Source: CAVTSA01 sp963790575 (GTDB lineage Bacteria; Chloroflexota; Dormibacteria; Dormibacterales; Dormibacteraceae). From it: a stretch of 64,000 nucleotides of DNA. A model generated the notes under the pieces. The model was not told the DNA's origin. It ran no database searches and saw nothing but the letters and a program-made list of their open reading frames with translations. Below, one piece after another: positions 8,667 to 16,813 of the stretch (the stretch's first letter is position 1; each line of letters opens with the position of its first letter). The translations under genes and the position numbers were made by a program. The stretch covers positions 231,235 through 295,234 of the forward strand of contig CAWBPD010000034.1 of NCBI GenBank assembly GCA_963790575.1. The letters are read 5' to 3'.

Positions 8667-9127
8667 GGTTCGACCACTATGATCTGATACAAACGCCGCC
8701 TCTCGGTGACAAAGCGCACCTCGCGAGGCGCCAGGGCGGCGGCGGCCAGCCACACCTCCAGCGGGCGGTTGTCGGAATGGGGGCCCAGCACCAGCCAGCG
8801 CAGGGCGCGCAGCTGCGCCGGAGCGGCTTGCAGGATGGCGGCGATCGAGAGGCCGCCGAGGCCGGCGATCACACACCCCTCGACCTCGCCCGGCGTGAGA
8901 GCGGTGAGCCCGTCGCCCGACCGGACCTCGCACCGGCCGGCGGTGGCACGCCGCAGGCGCTCCAGGGTGTTCTGTGTACGTTCGATCGCGATCACGCGTG
9001 CCCCCGCCGCGGCCAGGGCGATCGCCACCTGCCCGTCACCGGCGCCGACGTCGGCGACGCTGTGGGCGCCTTCGGGGACCGCCTCCACCAGCGCCCGCTG
9101 ACGCGGCGACAGCGAGGGAAAACCCAC
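8663..9127 (-). CDS. TrmK-like tRNA (adenine-N1) methyltransferase
   Basis: 154 residues. A class I SAM-binding motif is at the N-terminus (VADVGAGDGQVAIALAAAGA), then the second-strand acidic residue region (VIAIERTQNT) and a GLGG element (EGCVIAGLGGLSIAAIL) typical of COG2384/TrmK proteins, which methylate adenine 22 of tRNA. The usual C-terminal coiled region of Bacillus TrmK is missing, so this is a short version. It is translationally coupled to RNase H downstream. Class I methyltransferase is certain from the motif; the tRNA target is inferred from the family. Confidence 0.75.
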   Translation of the reverse strand: MGFPSLSPRQRALVEAVPEGAHSVADVGAGDGQVAIALAAAGARVIAIERTQNTLERLRRATAGRCEVRSGDGLTALTPGEVEGCVIAGLGGLSIAAILQAAPAQLRALRWLVLGPHSDNRPLEVWLAAAALAPREVRFVTERRRLYQIIVVEP

Positions 9128-9164
9128 AGTCCGGGGCCGGCGTGCCCGCTTGGTCGCAGCCGGC

Positions 9165-10124
9165 TCAGCCCTTGCGCGCGCGGACGGCGTCGGTCACCTT
9201 GGGGAGGATCTTGAGGGCGTCCCCGACCACGGCCAGATCGGCCATCTTCAGGATCGGCGCGTCGGGATCCTTGTTGATCGCGACGATCAGCTTGGAGGCC
9301 TTCATCCCCACGGTGTGCTGCATCGCGCCCGAGATGCCGGCCCCGATGTAAACCTGGGGGCGGATCGTCTTCCCGGTCTGCCCTACCTGCAGCGCGTATG
9401 GCACCCAGCCGGCGTCGACGATGGCCCGGCTCGCGCCCGGCGCGCCGCCGAGCGCGGCCGCCAGGTCCTCGACAAGCCCGAAGTTCTCGGGACCGCCCAG
9501 GCCGCGACCGCCGGCCACCACCACCGCCGCCTCCTCGAGCTTGACCGCCTCCGCCGCCTCCTCGACGCGGTCGGCGATCCGGGCCCGCAGACTCGCGGAG
9601 TCCGGCTTGGACGCCACCTCCACCACCTCCGCGGTGCCCCCCACCGCGCTCGCCTCGTACGACTTGGGCCGCACCAGGACGATCGCCGGGCGCGTGGTCG
9701 CCCGGTACGTCGCCACCTTGGCGCCGCCGAAGTAGGGCACGCGCGCGGTGATCTGATCCCCCTCGACGGTGACCCCCTGTGCGTTGGAGATGACCCCGAT
9801 GCCCAGTCGCGCGGCCAGCCGCGCGGCGACGTCGCGCGAGTCGGGGGTGAACCCGAAGAGGAAGAGATCGGGCGCCCCACCTTCCACCAGGGTGGCCAGC
9901 GCGTCGACCGCCGGCTCCGCTACGTACTCCGCGAAGGCCGGGTCCTCGGAGACGTGCACGCGCCGCGCGCCGTGCTCGCCGAGCGTGGTCGCCGCCGTCC
10001 TGGCGCCCGGCCCGAGCGCGATCGCCTCCGGCTCCCCGATCTGTCGCGCGCAGGCCAGCAGTTCGGCAGTGATCGCGGCCGGCGCTCCCCGATCCAGCTC
10101 CGCGTACACCCAGATGGTCGTCAT
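9165..10124 (-). CDS. etfA: Electron transfer flavoprotein alpha subunit
   Basis: 319 residues. The C-terminal FAD-binding signature of EtfA is clear: AIVDAGWVPYALQVGQTGKT, VYIGAGISGAMQHTVGM and IVAINKDPDAPILKMADLAV. The N-terminal domain (WVYAELDRG) is the usual nucleotide-binding-like fold. With EtfB it forms a heterodimer that accepts electrons from acyl-CoA and related dehydrogenases and passes them to the respiratory chain. A Shine-Dalgarno AGGAG lies just before the ATG. It follows etfB in the same direction, separated only by a 120-bp inverted-repeat element. Confidence 0.96.
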   Translation of the reverse strand: MTTIWVYAELDRGAPAAITAELLACARQIGEPEAIALGPGARTAATTLGEHGARRVHVSEDPAFAEYVAEPAVDALATLVEGGAPDLFLFGFTPDSRDVAARLAARLGIGVISNAQGVTVEGDQITARVPYFGGAKVATYRATTRPAIVLVRPKSYEASAVGGTAEVVEVASKPDSASLRARIADRVEEAAEAVKLEEAAVVVAGGRGLGGPENFGLVEDLAAALGGAPGASRAIVDAGWVPYALQVGQTGKTIRPQVYIGAGISGAMQHTVGMKASKLIVAINKDPDAPILKMADLAVVGDALKILPKVTDAVRARKG

Positions 10125-10137
10125 GAGCTGCTCCTAA

Positions 10138-10257
10138 ATGAGTTATTCCAAATTGCCGACGTCGGCAACTGGAGTTCGGCGGTGGAAGCCACAGGTTCGA
10201 TCATCGTCAGCACTGTCAACTCCCACCTGAGACCAATGATGGTTTGGAATAACTCAT
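10138..10257. mobile_element. 120-bp MITE-like element between etfB and etfA
   Basis: Perfect 15-bp terminal inverted repeats ATGAGTTATTCCAAA (10138-10152) and its complement (10243-10257) bound the element, and it is flanked by direct CTAA copies at 10134-10137 and 10258-10261, a probable 4-bp target duplication. Removing the element plus one CTAA leaves the etfB stop codon TAG running directly into the etfA ribosome binding site (TTAGGAGCAGCTCATG on the minus strand), a normal compact operon junction. No ORF is present. The interior contains a GCCGACGTCGGC palindrome. Its repeats differ from those of the IS1380 element in this window, so the transposase that moved it is not visible here. 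Confidence 0.8.
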
Positions 10258-11022
10258 CTAAATCACTCTGGCCTGGGCCAGGACCTCGAGGATCCGGTCC
10301 ACACCCGAGGTGCCGTCGTCTTCGACGATCTCGCCTGCCGACCGCTCCTCGGCGTCGTCGACGGAGAGGATCTCCTCCACCGGCTCACCCTTGTCGATGC
10401 CCAGGCCGGCGAAGGAGAGCTCCTTCACCTCCTTGCGGCGGGCCGCCATGATGCCCTTCAGCGAGGCGTAGCGGGGCTCCGCGATGGCGGCGGTCACCGA
10501 GACCAAGGCCGGAGTGTCGGCCTCCACCACCTGGTAGCCGTCGGCGGTCTGCCGGTGCACCGTCAGGTGCCCGTCCCGCGCCCCCAGCTCGGTCGCGAAG
10601 GTGAGCTGGGGCAGGTGCAGCAGTTCGGCCAGCATCGGCGGCACCACCCCCGTCGACCCGTCGTACGACTCGGTGGCGGTGATGACGAGGTCCGGCGACT
10701 CGGGCTCGATCGCCGCCGCCAGGGTCCGCGCCGTGAGCAGCGCGTCCGCTCCCTCCAGCTCGGGATCGGTGACCAGGATGCCGCGATCGGCGCCCATCGA
10801 GAGTCCCTTTCGAATCGCGTCGCGGGCGCCCCCCGGCCCCATCGAGCAGAGGACGACCTCACCGTCCCCGGCGGCCTCCCTCAGCTGGAGCGCGATCTCG
10901 ATGCCGCACTCGTCGCCGGGGTCCAGCACCGACTCTCGCTCGCGGGCCACCGTGTTGTCCGGATCGAGGGCCGGAGACACGTTGGGGTCAGGTACCTGCT
11001 TCACGGTGACGACGATCTTCAA
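10258..11022 (-). CDS. etfB: Electron transfer flavoprotein beta subunit
   Basis: 254 residues, the family's normal length. KIVVTVKQVPDPNVSPALDP at the N-terminus and the AMP-binding region (ADRGILVTDPELEGADALLT; ITATESYDGSTGVVPPMLAE) mark EtfB. It is the first gene of the etfB-etfA pair. Its stop codon TAG is the first triplet outside the inverted-repeat element. The start is ATG with a purine-rich leader (AAGGGG). Confidence 0.96.
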   Translation of the reverse strand: MKIVVTVKQVPDPNVSPALDPDNTVARERESVLDPGDECGIEIALQLREAAGDGEVVLCSMGPGGARDAIRKGLSMGADRGILVTDPELEGADALLTARTLAAAIEPESPDLVITATESYDGSTGVVPPMLAELLHLPQLTFATELGARDGHLTVHRQTADGYQVVEADTPALVSVTAAIAEPRYASLKGIMAARRKEVKELSFAGLGIDKGEPVEEILSVDDAEERSAGEIVEDDGTSGVDRILEVLAQARVI

Positions 11023-11079
11023 GATGGAATACCCCTTCCTTTCTCGTGCACAGATTTGCGGGCCCAGAGGCTGACGGCA

Positions 11080-11655
11080 TTATGGACGTTCGCCTGCCTG
11101 CACCCGGCCGCGGAGCCGGTCCAGGTCGGCCGGTGTGTTGAGGTTGGTGAGGACGCGTTCTTCGATGCCGTCGACCCAGACCACGTCGAGCTCGGCGGCG
11201 ACCACCGTCAGCCGGCGCTCACCGCGCTCCAGGGCCTCGCGCAGCCGGGGGCGGACGCGCCGGGCGTAGACGGCGCAGGTGGGGTGGCCTCGGCCGGCGG
11301 CGCGAGGAACCGCCGTCTCGTGACCGGCCGCCGCCGCCGCCAGCCGGCGTGCCACCTCCAGGGTCACCAGCGGGAGGTCGCAGGCGAGGCAGAATGCCCA
11401 CTCGCAGGCGGTGGCGCCGAGCCCGGCCTCGATCCCCGCCAGCGGACCGGCCCCCGGCCAGCCGTCGACCACCCGCAGCGGCTCCAGGGAGTCCGGAAGC
11501 GGTGAGGCAGGACCGGTCGCCACCAGCGTCTCGGCGAAGGCGCCGCTCAGGCGCTCCACCTGCCACCCGGCCAGTGTGGTGCCGCCCACCGGCAGCAGCG
11601 CCTTGGGGCTTCCCATCCGGCGTGAGGCGCCGCCGGCGAGCAGTATCAGAGCCAT
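11080..11655 (-). CDS. mobA: Molybdenum cofactor guanylyltransferase (MobA-like)
   Basis: 191 residues from ATG (MALILL). The nucleotidyltransferase signature LLAGGASRRMGSPKALLPV is at the N-terminus, the catalytic-domain DLPLV element follows in FCLACDLPLVTLEVARRL, and LTNLNTPADLDRLR at the C-terminus is characteristic of MobA. It would attach GMP to molybdopterin to make the bis-MGD cofactor, or CMP if it is a MocA relative. It is divergent from the gene at 11726 with about 70 bp between. No molybdoenzyme is encoded in block A of this window. Confidence 0.85.
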   Translation of the reverse strand: MALILLAGGASRRMGSPKALLPVGGTTLAGWQVERLSGAFAETLVATGPASPLPDSLEPLRVVDGWPGAGPLAGIEAGLGATACEWAFCLACDLPLVTLEVARRLAAAAAGHETAVPRAAGRGHPTCAVYARRVRPRLREALERGERRLTVVAAELDVVWVDGIEERVLTNLNTPADLDRLRGRVQAGERP

Positions 11656-11725
11656 CTCGCGGAGCCGGTCGGGGACCCCCTGTAAAGCCTTGCCGCGGAC
11701 GGTATTCGGATTATCTTCGAGATCC

Positions 11726-12382
11726 ATGACACCTGTCTCGCCGGTAGTCCTGAGGCCTCCTGTCGCGAGCCCACCGCCGGTCTGCCGGGGGCCATCGCCG
11801 GCACCCTGGCTGCCGGATCCGCGGGATCTGCCTCGGCAACGGTTGCTGGCGCGGTCCGATGAGCTGCTCGACCAGCTGGAGCGCCTGCGGCTCCGCGACC
11901 GGCTGGTGACGCCCATGCCGCTGCGGCGACGCATCGACGACCTGCGTGCCGACGCCGGCCTCGCCCAGCGGCCCGTCCCCCGCTCGCTGGCGGCGGCCCA
12001 CGACCTGCTTCTCTCCATGCAGCAGCACTGGCTCAACCTCAACCCGAGGCATCCGGCCGTGACGCCCTCGCCGGTGTCCAGAGCCGAGCCCTGGAAGCGC
12101 CTCCCGCTCCCGCCCTGCCCGCCGAGTGGTCCCGACGAGCCCTGGCGGCGCCTCGCCCGGGCCACCGTCGAGCGTGCCTTCGACCGTTGGTGCTGGGCAC
12201 AGCACCACGCTACCCGCGCGGCCCGCGAGGGTTGCGACGGAGCGCCCGCGCTCCAGCGCGCCACCGCCGCCTGGACCAACTACTTCCAGCTCCGGCAGGA
12301 GGCGCTCCGCCTGGGCGCGTGGGCGGGGGAGATGCCGGGGCGCCGACCGGCCGCAAGAACGGCGGCCCGCCCCTCCAGCTGA
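11726..12382 (+). CDS. Hypothetical proline/arginine-rich protein
   Basis: 218 residues, not recognised. The first 45 residues are proline-rich and low in complexity; the middle (RSDELLDQLERLRLRDRLVT and LAAAHDLLLSMQQHWLNLNP) looks helical and could form coiled coil; the end is Arg/Ala-rich. It is divergent from mobA and 45 bp upstream of the flavin reductase gene on the same strand. Codon bias resembles its neighbours, so it is probably a real gene. No signal peptide or membrane span is visible. Confidence 0.55.
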   Translation: MTPVSPVVLRPPVASPPPVCRGPSPAPWLPDPRDLPRQRLLARSDELLDQLERLRLRDRLVTPMPLRRRIDDLRADAGLAQRPVPRSLAAAHDLLLSMQQHWLNLNPRHPAVTPSPVSRAEPWKRLPLPPCPPSGPDEPWRRLARATVERAFDRWCWAQHHATRAAREGCDGAPALQRATAAWTNYFQLRQEALRLGAWAGEMPGRRPAARTAARPSS

Positions 12383-12427
12383 CCCTACAATCGCCGTGTC
12401 CATGAAGCCTGCACGGGGAAGGGAGCC

Positions 12428-12967
12428 ATGATGCCTCTCGAGGAGCTGAAGCTCCGGCGTGGCTTCGGCCACTTCCCGACCGGGGTGAGCGTGGTCTCGT
12501 TCGAAGAGGACGGACGCCCCTGGGGCCTGACGGCGTCGAGTTTTGTCAGTGTCTCCCTCCGTCCGCCGCTGGTGATGGTCGCGGTCGGTAAGGCGGCCCG
12601 GAGCCACGACCGGCTCCGCGGGAATCCCTTCACCGTCAACGTGCTGAGTGCGGGTCAGGAGGAGCTGGCCCGCCGCTTCGCGGGAGGCGACGACGACGCC
12701 CGGCTCCGGACCGGGTTCACCTGGAGCCCGGTCGGGCCGCGCCTGCCCGATGCGCTCGCCTACTTCGGCTGTGTCCCCTGGGAACGGATCGACGCCGGCG
12801 ACCACACCATGGTCCTGGGCCAGGTGGTGCTAACCGGCAGCCGCGACGGCGACGCGCTGGGGTTCTTCAGGAGCCGGTTCATCGCGGTCCCACAACCGCC
12901 CGACTCGCAGCCCATCGTCGCGTTCGACCCCAACGATCCCTATGAACTGCCCTACGACGCCGTTTGA
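12428..12967 (+). CDS. Flavin reductase, HpaC-like component of a two-component monooxygenase
   Basis: 179 residues, flavin-reductase-like (FMN-binding split barrel) domain. RGFGHFPTGVSVVSF, GLTASSFVSVSLRPPLVMVA and HDRLRGNPFTVNVLSAGQEE are the hallmark segments of HpaC/ActVB-type reductases, which use NAD(P)H to supply reduced flavin to a partner oxygenase. The partner is the next gene, 13 bp downstream. Two ATGs lie in tandem; the first follows a GGGAAGGGAG ribosome binding site. Confidence 0.9.
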   Translation: MMPLEELKLRRGFGHFPTGVSVVSFEEDGRPWGLTASSFVSVSLRPPLVMVAVGKAARSHDRLRGNPFTVNVLSAGQEELARRFAGGDDDARLRTGFTWSPVGPRLPDALAYFGCVPWERIDAGDHTMVLGQVVLTGSRDGDALGFFRSRFIAVPQPPDSQPIVAFDPNDPYELPYDAV

Positions 12968-12980
12968 GGAGGTTTGACCC

Positions 12981-14504
12981 ATGCCCGCGCGCACCGGAGA
13001 CGGCTACCTCTCGGAGCTGAACTCGTCCACCCGCGATATACGTGTCCACGGGGAGCAGGTCACCACCGGGATCGCCGACCATGCCGCCTTCCGGGGTGTG
13101 GCCCGGGCGTACGCCGCGCTCTACGACCTGCAGCACCACCCTCTCTATCAGGATCGGCTCACCTATCGTTCCCCGACCAGCGGTGAGCGCGTGGGCTTTT
13201 CGTTCCTGCAGCCGCACACCGAGGCAGAGCTGAAGAAGCGGGCGGTGGGGAGCAAGCTGTGGTCCGACTGCAGCTTCGGGATGCTGGGCCGGACCGGCGA
13301 CTATCTCAACGCGGCGCTGATGGCGCTGGCCTCGGCGAGACCCTGGTTCGGCGCCGTGGACAAGCGGTTCGGCGAGAACATCCAGGCCTACTACGAGCAT
13401 GTCCGCGAGCACGACCTGCTCCTCACCCACACGCTGATCAACCCGCAGGCCAACCGCGCGGTGGGGCCCTCGGCGCAGCGCGATCCGTACCAGGCGGCGG
13501 TGATCGTGGACCGCAACCAGGAGGGGATCCTGCTGCGCGGGGCGCGGATGCTGGCCACCATCGGGCCGATCGCGGACGAGATCCTGGTCCTCCCCTCGAC
13601 CGTCCTCCAGGCCCGTCCCGAGGACGAGGACTACGCGTACGCGTTCGCCATCCCCTGCGACTCCAAAGGCCTGCGCTTCCTCTGCCGCGAGAGCCTCGAC
13701 TACGGCCGTGGCCACTTCGACCACCCGCTCGGATCCCGCTTCGACGAGATGGACGCGGTCGCCATCTTCGACGACGTGCGGGTGCCGTGGGAGCGCTGCT
13801 TCATGGTCGGGCACCCGGAGCTGCTGACCCGTGGACGCCTCTACAACGACACCGGCGCCATCGTCCACATGACGCACCAGGTCGTCCTCAAGGACCTGGC
13901 CAAGACCGAGTTCCTGATCGGGCTGGTGGGGCTGCTCTGCGACTCGATCGGAATCGAGCGCTTCGAGCACGTCCAGGAGAAGATCGCGGAGCTGATCAAC
14001 GCGCGGGAGCTCCTGCTGGCCGTCCTCCGCGCGGCGGAGGCGGACGCGGAGCCCAACCAGTGGGGCATCCTGACGCCGGCCTGGAACCCCCTCAACACGG
14101 CCCGCAACTGGTTCCCCCGCGTTTACCCGAGGCTGAAGCAGATCGTGTGGCAGCTGGCGGCGTCGGGGCTCTTCGGACTGCCCACCGAGGCGGACACGCA
14201 GGGCGAGACCGGGCAGGACGTGGACCGCTACCTGCAGTCGGCGACGATGGACGGGATCGAGCGCGTGAAGCTGTTCCGCCTCGCATGGGACGCCAGTGCC
14301 TCCGCGTTCGCATCCCGCCAGGAGGTCTACGAGTTCTTCTTCTTCGGCGACCCGGTGCGGATGTCACAGGTCATGGTCGGCGGCTACGATCGCTCCTCCC
14401 TCAAGGCGCGCGTGCAGGCCTTCCTGGACGAGTCGGGACCGATCGCGCGGCCGGAGGAGGAGATCGCGGGCGAGCGCGCGCCTGAGCGGGCGGGGACCGC
14501 CTAG
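12981..14504 (+). CDS. 4-hydroxyphenylacetate 3-hydroxylase family oxygenase (HpaB-like)
   Basis: 507 residues, normal for the family. PARTGDGYLSELNSSTRDI at the N-terminus, THTLINPQANRAVGPSAQRD and the flavin-binding-region segment GARMLATIGPIADEILVLPS place it among the FADH2-dependent HpaB/PvcC oxygenases. It probably hydroxylates a phenolic compound ortho to the OH group, using reduced flavin from the preceding gene. The substrate cannot be told. The C-terminal tail is acidic. Its TAG stop lies inside the 4-bp target duplication of the IS1380 element, so insertion took place exactly at the gene's end and left the protein whole. Confidence 0.9.
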   Translation: MPARTGDGYLSELNSSTRDIRVHGEQVTTGIADHAAFRGVARAYAALYDLQHHPLYQDRLTYRSPTSGERVGFSFLQPHTEAELKKRAVGSKLWSDCSFGMLGRTGDYLNAALMALASARPWFGAVDKRFGENIQAYYEHVREHDLLLTHTLINPQANRAVGPSAQRDPYQAAVIVDRNQEGILLRGARMLATIGPIADEILVLPSTVLQARPEDEDYAYAFAIPCDSKGLRFLCRESLDYGRGHFDHPLGSRFDEMDAVAIFDDVRVPWERCFMVGHPELLTRGRLYNDTGAIVHMTHQVVLKDLAKTEFLIGLVGLLCDSIGIERFEHVQEKIAELINARELLLAVLRAAEADAEPNQWGILTPAWNPLNTARNWFPRVYPRLKQIVWQLAASGLFGLPTEADTQGETGQDVDRYLQSATMDGIERVKLFRLAWDASASAFASRQEVYEFFFFGDPVRMSQVMVGGYDRSSLKARVQAFLDESGPIARPEEEIAGERAPERAGTA

Positions 14505-16194
14505 CCCAGATATTTCATGTGGGGCGTTGAGAAGGGCGGCGTAGGGGAACGAAAGGTGCCAGCCCGAACTGGGAGAATGCGGTTGTCCAAGACCCATTCG
14601 TCCAGCCGAGGAGGCACCTTCCAGGTGAAGCGTAGCAGCACTCGTCGCCCTTCCTTCGCAGTCAGCACCGACGGCCGCGGCCTCGTCAATCACGCCGGCG
14701 CCGCCGCACTCCGCGAGCTTGCCGATCGACTCGGCTACACCCAGGCTCTCTGCGACGGCCTCGACCCACGACATGCGCCTCGCGCCGTCCACCATCCCGG
14801 CGCCGTGCTCACTGATCTCGTCGTCAGCATCGCCGACGGCGGTGACTGCCTGAGCGACCTCTCCGCACTTCGCGATCAGCCCGATCTCTTCGGCCACGTC
14901 GCCTCCACTCCGACCGCCTGGCGCGTCATCGAGCGCCTGCAAGCGGCCGACCTGGACCGGTTGCGCGAGGCGCGACGGCATCTCCGCCAGCGGGCCTGGC
15001 AAAGCGCCGGCACACCCGAGCTGCTGGTCCTCGACATCGACGCCACCCTGGTCACCGCGCATTCCGAAAAGGAGCAGGCCTCGGGCAACTACAAGCACGG
15101 CTTCGGCTACCATCCTTTGACTGGCTTCCTGGAGGCCACCGGCGAGGCGATGGCCGCCGTCCTGCGCCCGGGCAGCGCCGGCTCCAACACCGTCACCGAT
15201 CACCTCGAGGTCTTCGAGCTGGCCTGCCGGCAGCTCCCGGAGTGGGTGCGCGACGCCCCCCTGCTGGTGCGCTGCGACAGCGCCGGCGCCACCCACAAAT
15301 TCCTGGAAGGCGTGCGCGCTCGCGAGCACACCAAGTTCTCGGTCGGCTTCGATCTCCGCGAGGAGGTCAGGGAGGCCATCCTCTGTGTTCCCGAGGAGAG
15401 CTGGACCCCGGCCATCCGCCAGGACGCCGAGGAGCGCGAGGGGGCGGACGTCTGCGAGCTCGTCGACCTCGATCTCTCCGCCTGGCCCTCAGGCACCCGC
15501 GCCATCTGCCGCCGTGAGCGTCCCCACCCCGGTGCCCAGCTCTCCTTCACCGACCACGAGGGCTGGCGCTTCCAGGTCTTCATCACCGACCAGGAGGACG
15601 CTGACCTCGCCCTTCTGGAGGCGCGCCATCGTGCCCGCGCCCGCTGCGAGGACCAGATCCGCTGTGCCAAGGAGACCGGACTCCGCGCCTTTCCCTTCCG
15701 TGATTTCCTACCCAACCAGATCTGGCTGGAACTGGTTCTCGCCGCTCATGACCTGCTCTGCCACTTCCGCCGCATCGCTCTCAGCGGCCTGGCGCGGCTC
15801 TGGGAGCCGGGCACGCTGCGCTACCGTCTCCTGCACACCGCAGGGCGCCTGGTCCATGGCGGCCGCCGCCTCCTCCTGCGCCTGCAGTCCAACTGGCGCT
15901 GGAGCGAGTTGCTGGCCACCGCCTTCACCCGCATCCGACAGATCCCGGAGACCTGATCCCGGCCCACCACCACCCGGCCGCCTCGACCGATCACCGCAGG
16001 GGGCGAGGTCGGCACGCCTCTCGAGCTCGCGCGCGCCCATGTCCGGGCCCCCGCCGGCATCCGCTCCGGACTCTCGACCCTGGCGAAAGCCACGAACCCA
16101 ACGCGACGAACCCATCAGTCGGGCGCGAATGTCAACCTCAGCCCTCTCCGTCCTTGACTGCGCACCCTCCGGAAACCTTCATGAAAAATCTGGG
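14505..16194 (+). mobile_element. Complete IS1380-family insertion sequence
   Basis: 1690 bp, bounded by imperfect 15-bp inverted repeats: CCCAGATATTTCATG at the left end and the complement of CCCAGATTTTTCATG at the right end (14/15). It is flanked by a 4-bp direct repeat CTAG (14501-14504 and 16195-16198), consistent with the short duplications made by this family. One intact transposase gene lies inside, with 120 bp before it and 238 bp of non-coding right arm after it. The matching ends, duplication and open transposase suggest a recent, possibly active, insertion. Confidence 0.93.
14625..15956 (+). CDS. IS1380-family transposase
   Basis: 443 residues from a GTG preceded by GAGGAGG. The DDE catalytic core is recognisable: first Asp in LLVLDIDATLVTAHSEKEQA, followed by GNYKHGFGYHPL typical of IS1380, second Asp in LLVRCDSAGATHKFLEG, and the downstream region QIRCAKETGLRAFPF holding the likely Glu/insertion-domain part. 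The C-terminus (LELVLAAHDLLCHFRRIAL) is the usual helical tail. It cuts and inserts the surrounding element. The frame is uninterrupted. Confidence 0.95.
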   Translation: MKRSSTRRPSFAVSTDGRGLVNHAGAAALRELADRLGYTQALCDGLDPRHAPRAVHHPGAVLTDLVVSIADGGDCLSDLSALRDQPDLFGHVASTPTAWRVIERLQAADLDRLREARRHLRQRAWQSAGTPELLVLDIDATLVTAHSEKEQASGNYKHGFGYHPLTGFLEATGEAMAAVLRPGSAGSNTVTDHLEVFELACRQLPEWVRDAPLLVRCDSAGATHKFLEGVRAREHTKFSVGFDLREEVREAILCVPEESWTPAIRQDAEEREGADVCELVDLDLSAWPSGTRAICRRERPHPGAQLSFTDHEGWRFQVFITDQEDADLALLEARHRARARCEDQIRCAKETGLRAFPFRDFLPNQIWLELVLAAHDLLCHFRRIALSGLARLWEPGTLRYRLLHTAGRLVHGGRRLLLRLQSNWRWSELLATAFTRIRQIPET

Positions 16195-16262
16195 CTAGGG
16201 CCACTGGTGCACCAACGCCCCATCCCTGTCTCACCGGCGGCGGGGATGGCCTGGGAAGCGGC

Positions 16263-16715
16263 CTAGTCGGTCTCGGCGGGCACGATCAACGCCAACCCGG
16301 ACTCGGGGTCGTGCCGCTTGCGGAGATGGGCGGGCACCTCGTCCAGGATCAGCTCCAGCGTCGGTCGTACATGCCCGCGGAGCAGGTGCCCGCCGTGCGC
16401 GGTGCCGTCCGAGCGTCCCACCACGATGTGGGCGTGAACCGCGGGCTGATCGTCCTGGAGCGCGACGTCACCGACCAGGCTGAGGACCTCCACCTGCTCC
16501 TCGAGCGGGATCTCGCGGTAGGTCTTCTCCTGCCAGTCGAACCACCCCAGCGTGACGCCGCTGAGGGCGCCGATGCCGGTGAAGTGAGCGCCGGTGACGT
16601 GCTGGTCACGGCACCAGCCGGGCAACGTCTCCATCACCTCGTCGCCGCTCGCGAACACCAGCGCGACGGTCCGGCCGTGCTCTCCACGTGACAGCTCTCG
16701 CCACTGCATCCTCAT
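16263..16715 (-). CDS. PPC-domain (DUF296) protein
   Basis: 150 residues from MRMQW. The plant-and-prokaryote-conserved (PPC/DUF296) fold is visible in ALVFASGDEVMETLPGWC, GAHFTGIGALSGVTLGWFD and the metal-binding-like PAVHAHIVVGRSDGTAHGGH segment. In plants this domain accompanies AT-hooks; the stand-alone bacterial proteins are trimers of unknown role. It begins about 70 bp after the IS right end and is divergent from the bicupin gene with about 100 bp between. The His-x-His and trailing His suggest metal binding, which is inference. Confidence 0.8.
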   Translation of the reverse strand: MRMQWRELSRGEHGRTVALVFASGDEVMETLPGWCRDQHVTGAHFTGIGALSGVTLGWFDWQEKTYREIPLEEQVEVLSLVGDVALQDDQPAVHAHIVVGRSDGTAHGGHLLRGHVRPTLELILDEVPAHLRKRHDPESGLALIVPAETD

Positions 16716-16813
16716 CACCTCGCGTGTCTCTGCCGGCCCGGGGACGAAGTTCACGCCCACGCCCGCTGACAGTCTGATAGATCTCAATCGCCCATCGAGC
16801 CTATAACAATGGA

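Noticed and set aside
10138..10257. Inverted repeat as an intrinsic terminator between etfB and etfA
   Set aside because: The arms are 90 bp apart, no U-run follows, and the target duplication plus the reconstructed empty site fit an insertion far better.
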